64,000 nt of DNA, taken from contig NZ_JAGKTC010000003.1 of NCBI RefSeq assembly GCF_017939625.1, positions 496,001 through 560,000 on the forward strand, in the 5' to 3' direction. A program made the translations under genes and the position numbers. The notes beneath the pieces were generated by a model. That model saw only the letters and a program-made list of their open reading frames with translations. It did no database searches and was not told the DNA's origin. Shown piece by piece: positions 60,797-64,000 of this stretch; positions within the stretch are counted from its first letter, which is position 1; each line of letters opens with the position of its first letter. The stretch is from Pseudoxanthomonas helianthi. GTDB lineage: Bacteria; Pseudomonadota; Gammaproteobacteria; Xanthomonadales; Xanthomonadaceae.

Positions 60797-60884
60797 GCGG
60801 CGGATGGGCGATGGCGACCGTTGCCAGTGTAGGCAGCGCGGCTGGCGTGGGGCTGAACACCAGGCCACCCGGGGCCTCACCCGC

Positions 60885-60890
60885 TAGAAT
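60885..60890 (+). promoter_or_regulatory. Candidate -10 box of cysS
   Basis: TAGAAT lies 27 nt before the cysS ATG, in the divergent gap. No clear -35 box is visible. Confidence 0.4.
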
Positions 60891-60917
60891 TGCAGGGCCT
60901 TCCCCTCCCCTTCGCCC

Positions 60918-62294
60918 ATGCCCCTGCGCCTGTACAACACCCTCACGCGGCAGGTAGAGCCGTTCGCGCCGCTCGATCCCGCCGGGCCGACCATGTACGT
61001 CTGCGGCCCCACCGTCTACAACTACGTGCACATCGGCAACGCCCGCGGGCCGGTGGTGTTCGGCGTGCTGGCCGCGTTGTTGCGCCGCCGCTACGGTGGC
61101 CTGCGCTACGCGCGCAACATCACCGACGTGGACGACAAGATCAACGCCGCGGCCAAGGAACAGGGCGTGCCGATTTCGGCGATCACCGACCGCTTCGCCG
61201 CCGCCTACCGCGAAGACATGGCCGCGCTCGGCGTGTCCGGCGACTTCGCCCCCGACATCGAGCCGACCGCCACCGGCCACATCGCGCAGATGATCGCGAT
61301 GTGCGAACGCCTGATCGCCGACGGCCACGCCTACGCCGCCGAAGGCCACGTGCTGTTCTCGGTGGCCAGCTTCCCCGATTACGGCAAGCTGTCGCGCCGC
61401 GACCCCGAGGAAATGCTGGCCGGCGCGCGCGTCGACGTGGCGCCGTACAAGCGCGATCCCGGCGATTTCGTGCTGTGGAAGCCGTCCTCGGACGATCTGC
61501 CGGGCTGGGATTCGCCATGGGGCCGCGGCCGCCCCGGCTGGCACATCGAATGCTCGGCGATGGCCGAGGCCCACCTGGGCCAGACCATCGACATCCATGC
61601 CGGCGGCATCGACCTGCAGTTTCCGCACCACGAGAACGAAGTCGCGCAGAGCGAATGCGCGCATGGCGGCCGCGTGTTCGCCCGCTGGTGGCTGCACAAC
61701 GGCATGCTGAACTTCGGCGGCGCCAAGATGGCCAAGTCGGTCGGCAACATCCAGCGCGTGCATGACCTGGTCCGCGAATACCCGCCCGAAGCGCTGCGCT
61801 ACGCCCTGCTCTCCGCGCATTACCGGCAGCCGCTGGAATGGTCGGATGCGCTTATCGAACAGAGCGTGCGCACGCTGGATCGGCTGTACGGCACGCTGCG
61901 CGACCTGGCCGACATCGAAGCCGATGCGGCGATCCCGGCGGTGATCGAGGACGTGCTCGACGACGACCTCAACACGCCGCAGGCGCTGGCCGAAGTCGCG
62001 CGCATCGCTGCGGAGGCGCGCAAGGCCGAATCGGCGGAAGAGAAATCGCGGCTGAAGGCGGAGTTGCTTGGCGCGGGCTCGGTGCTCGGCCTGCTGCAGC
62101 AGGATCCCGCTGCGTGGTTCGCGCGCGGCGTCTCGTCCGATGACGATGCGCGCATACAAGCCTTGGTGGACGAACGCAATGCGGCGAAGAAGGCGCGCGA
62201 TTTCGCCCGTGCCGACGCGATCCGCGACCAGCTGGCGACGGAAGGCGTTTTGCTGGAAGACACACCGCAGGGAGTAAGGTGGAAACGGGCGTGA
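60918..62294 (+). CDS. cysS: Cysteinyl-tRNA synthetase
   Basis: A 458-residue class I aminoacyl-tRNA synthetase that charges tRNA-Cys. The zinc-site Cys in [19 protein letters not shown] includes the HIGN motif. GWHIECSAM and [14 protein letters not shown] carry the other zinc ligands, and KMAKSVGN is the KMSKS loop. The C-terminal anticodon-binding region ends [19 protein letters not shown]. The length matches E. coli CysS (461). The ATG at 60918 yields the standard [12 protein letters not shown] start. It is an essential gene; sufE, also tied to cysteine sulfur, follows after a repeat. Confidence 0.97.
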   Translation: MPLRLYNTLTRQVEPFAPLDPAGPTMYVCGPTVYNYVHIGNARGPVVFGVLAALLRRRYGGLRYARNITDVDDKINAAAKEQGVPISAITDRFAAAYREDMAALGVSGDFAPDIEPTATGHIAQMIAMCERLIADGHAYAAEGHVLFSVASFPDYGKLSRRDPEEMLAGARVDVAPYKRDPGDFVLWKPSSDDLPGWDSPWGRGRPGWHIECSAMAEAHLGQTIDIHAGGIDLQFPHHENEVAQSECAHGGRVFARWWLHNGMLNFGGAKMAKSVGNIQRVHDLVREYPPEALRYALLSAHYRQPLEWSDALIEQSVRTLDRLYGTLRDLADIEADAAIPAVIEDVLDDDLNTPQALAEVARIAAEARKAESAEEKSRLKAELLGAGSVLGLLQQDPAAWFARGVSSDDDARIQALVDERNAAKKARDFARADAIRDQLATEGVLLEDTPQGVRWKRA

Positions 62295-62301
62295 TGCTTT
62301 T

Positions 62302-62440
62302 CCTTCTCCCTCCGGGAGAAGAGCCTGCCCTCGAATGCTTTAGTCGAGGGTGCCGAAGGCGGATGGAACGTTCCTCGACCCATCGTTCTCCCGCCCTCAT
62401 CCGGCGCTTCGCGCCACCTTCTCCCGGTGGGAGAAGGATC
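62302..62440. repeat. Palindromic repeat pair, family CTTCTCCC-GGGAGAAG
   Basis: CCTTCTCCCTCCGGGAGAAG at the left and ACCTTCTCCCGGTGGGAGAAGG at the right enclose complementary inner segments (GCCGAAGGCGGATG and CTCATCCGGCGCTTCG). It occupies the gap between cysS and sufE. Confidence 0.75.
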
Positions 62441-62460
62441 AGAAACCGCAAACTTTTCCG

Positions 62461-62901
62461 ATGACCGAAACCCCCTTCCCCCTCGAACCCACCGCCGCCG
62501 AAGCGCAGCAGGTCATCCGCGACGAATTCGCCTTCTTCGGCGACTGGTCCGAGCGTTACCAGTACCTGATCGACCTCGGCCGCAAGCTGCCGGCGTTTCC
62601 GGATGAGTGGAAGACCGAGGAACATCGCCTGCTCGGCTGCCAGTCGATGGTCTGGATCGTGCCGGAAGGCGACGCCACGAAGCTCGATTTCCATGCGATC
62701 AGCGACTCGACCATCGTCTCCGGCCTGATCTACCTGGCCCTGCGCGTCTATTCGGGTCGCAGTGCGCGGGAGATCCTCGCCACCACGCCGGATTACATCG
62801 CCGACATCGGCCTGGCCAAGCACCTGTCGCCGACCCGCAGCAACGGGCTGGCCTCGTTGCTGGCCTTCATCCGCGAAACCGCGCAGCGCGCCGCGGCATG
62901 A
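62461..62901 (+). CDS. sufE: SufE family sulfur-acceptor protein
   Basis: A 146-residue SufE protein. It takes the persulfide sulfur from a cysteine desulfurase (SufS) for iron-sulfur cluster assembly. The acceptor is Cys60 in EEHRLLGCQSMVWIV, equivalent to the GCQS site of E. coli SufE. DEFAFFGDWSERYQYLIDLGRKLP and the C-terminal LSPTRSNGLASLLAFIRETA are typical. No sufS or sufBCD is in the window. Its stop overlaps the start of the MFS gene by 4 nt, so the two are co-translated, although a functional link is not obvious. Confidence 0.95.
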   Translation: MTETPFPLEPTAAEAQQVIRDEFAFFGDWSERYQYLIDLGRKLPAFPDEWKTEEHRLLGCQSMVWIVPEGDATKLDFHAISDSTIVSGLIYLALRVYSGRSAREILATTPDYIADIGLAKHLSPTRSNGLASLLAFIRETAQRAAA

Positions 62902-64000
62902 GCGAAGTCCCCGCCTCCCCACTGAGCGGTGCCGGCTTCCGCTGGCTGATGCTGTACCGCATCTGCACCCTGTTCTCGTACCAGATCGTGGCGGTGGCGG
63001 TCGGCTGGCACGTGTACGAGATCACCCGCGACCCGTGGTCGCTGGGTTTGATCGGCCTGGCCGAGGTGATTCCGTTCTTCTGCGTGGCGCCGTTCTCCGG
63101 CTACCTGGTCGATCACCTGCCGCGACGCAAGCTGGGCGCGGCGGCCTGCCTCGGCCTGGCGATCAACGCCGGCCTGCTGGCCCTGCTGGCCGCCGGCCTG
63201 CTGCCGCTGCATGGCCTGTGGCCGATCTACCTGGCCATCGCGGTCGGCGGCATCGGCCGCTCGTTCCTCGGTCCGGTCTACAACGCGCTGTTCGCCCGTG
63301 CGCTGAAGCGCGAACAGTTCGCGCGCGGCGCCAGCATGGGCAGCGTGGTGTTCCAGACCGGCCTGGTGCTGGGTCCCGCGGTGGGCGGCGTATTGATCGG
63401 CGCGGTCGGCAAATCGACGACCTATGCGGTGGCCGCGGTTTTCGCCGTGGCCGCGGCGCTGGCCCTGCTGACCATGCCGGTGACCGAGCCGGCGCAGCAG
63501 CAACAGCGTGGCCCGGTGTTCGCCAGCATCGGCGAAGGCCTGCGCTTCGTGTTCGGCCACCAGATCCTGCTGGGCGCGCTGGCGCTGGACATGTTCGCGG
63601 TGCTGTTCGGCGGCGCGATTTCGCTGGCGCCCGCCTTCATCAAGGACGTGCTGCACGCCGGCCCGGAAGCGCTGGGCATCCTGCGCGGTGCGCCGGCGCT
63701 GGGCTCGGTGGCGGTGGCACTGTGGCTGTCGCGCCATCCGCTGCAGGCCAACGCGGGGCGGATCATGCTCGGCGCGGTCGCCGGTTTCGGCGCGTGCATG
63801 ATCGGTTTCGGCCTGAGCACCGCGTTCTGGCTGTCGGCGTTCTTCCTGCTGCTGTCCGGCATGTTCGACGGAGTTTCGGTGGTGCTGCGCTCGACCGTGC
63901 TGCAGCTGGCTACGCCGGACGAGATGCGCGGACGCGTGTCCTCGGTCAACAGCATCTTCATCAGCTCGTCGAATGAACTCGGCGCGTTCTATTCCGGTGC
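62898..64000 (+). CDS. MFS transporter (EntS/MFS_3-like), 3' end missing
   Basis: The first 367 codons are in the window; the gene runs off the right edge. It begins MSEVPASPLSGAGFRWLMLYR and shows alternating membrane helices (IPFFCVAPFSGYLVDHLPRRKLG, with the DxxxRR-like loop after helix 2; AAACLGLAINAGLLALLAAGLL; GPAVGGVLIGAVG). A late conserved TPDEMRGRVSSVNSIFISSSNELGAF is typical of the MFS_3/enterobactin-exporter-like family. It is probably a drug- or metabolite-efflux proton antiporter; the substrate is unknown. The ATG overlaps the sufE stop (ATGA). Confidence 0.9.
   Translation, partial: MSEVPASPLSGAGFRWLMLYRICTLFSYQIVAVAVGWHVYEITRDPWSLGLIGLAEVIPFFCVAPFSGYLVDHLPRRKLGAAACLGLAINAGLLALLAAGLLPLHGLWPIYLAIAVGGIGRSFLGPVYNALFARALKREQFARGASMGSVVFQTGLVLGPAVGGVLIGAVGKSTTYAVAAVFAVAAALALLTMPVTEPAQQQQRGPVFASIGEGLRFVFGHQILLGALALDMFAVLFGGAISLAPAFIKDVLHAGPEALGILRGAPALGSVAVALWLSRHPLQANAGRIMLGAVAGFGACMIGFGLSTAFWLSAFFLLLSGMFDGVSVVLRSTVLQLATPDEMRGRVSSVNSIFISSSNELGAFYSG

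Overview
The window is about 64 kb of high-GC chromosomal DNA from a member of the Xanthomonadales (Lysobacteraceae/Xanthomonadaceae). The strongest clue is the arginine cluster: an N-acetylornithine carbamoyltransferase (argF'), a fused acetylglutamate kinase/synthase (argB-argA) and an argE that would act on acetylcitrulline, followed by argC, argH, proB and proA, an order I associate with Xanthomonas relatives. GTAG-footed REP palindromes with their own RAYT transposase, a fused B12 mutase (IcmF) and many secreted peptidases fit the same order. I cannot fix the genus.

Layout. 1-5.7 kb: a partial glycosyltransferase, an SGNH hydrolase, three low-complexity or outer-membrane envelope proteins, a DksA-like zinc-finger protein and a periplasmic peroxiredoxin. 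5.8-14.3 kb: RidA, an M13 metallopeptidase, an M14-like metallo-deacylase, a Tat-exported threonine-aldolase-like protein, a transglutaminase/TPR protein, an AraC-VOC-DUF1801 group and a CPBP membrane protease. 14.4-17.5 kb: a tight operon (DUF1080, GMC oxidoreductase, gluconate-dehydrogenase subunit 3) that looks like sugar 3-oxidation. 17.9-25.4 kb: an S66 carboxypeptidase, an SPFH/zinc-ribbon/membrane-protein operon, an M36 metallopeptidase and an NTF2-like protein.

25.4-29.4 kb is mostly lower in GC and carries a two-gene CBASS anti-phage system (patatin phospholipase CapV plus a CD-NTase). An XRE regulator with a palindromic operator and a membrane protein of unknown function lie beside it. 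29.5-40.4 kb holds envelope and lipoprotein genes, an esterase, a BlaI/M56-peptidase pair behind two overlapping operators, and the RAYT gene between REP copies. 40.4-48.7 kb carries short-chain acyl-CoA and branched-chain amino-acid catabolism genes (IcmF, leucine dehydrogenase, isovaleryl-CoA dehydrogenase) and a serine hydrolase.

48.8-60.3 kb is the arg-pro block on the minus strand, running argF'-argG-GNAT-argE-argBA-GNAT-argC-argH-cupin-YciI-proB-proA. Upstream of argF' lies what reads as a classic transcription attenuator: a short Arg-containing leader peptide, an antiterminator and a terminator with a U-run. I consider this the most interesting regulatory signal in the window. 60.3-64 kb: a secreted small protein, cysS, sufE and a partial MFS transporter.

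At least four palindromic repeat families fill the intergenic spaces. One copy lies in frame inside icmF, and the GTAG foot of REP elements supplies the stop codons of argF' and argC. I saw no rRNA, tRNA, CRISPR array or complete insertion sequence.
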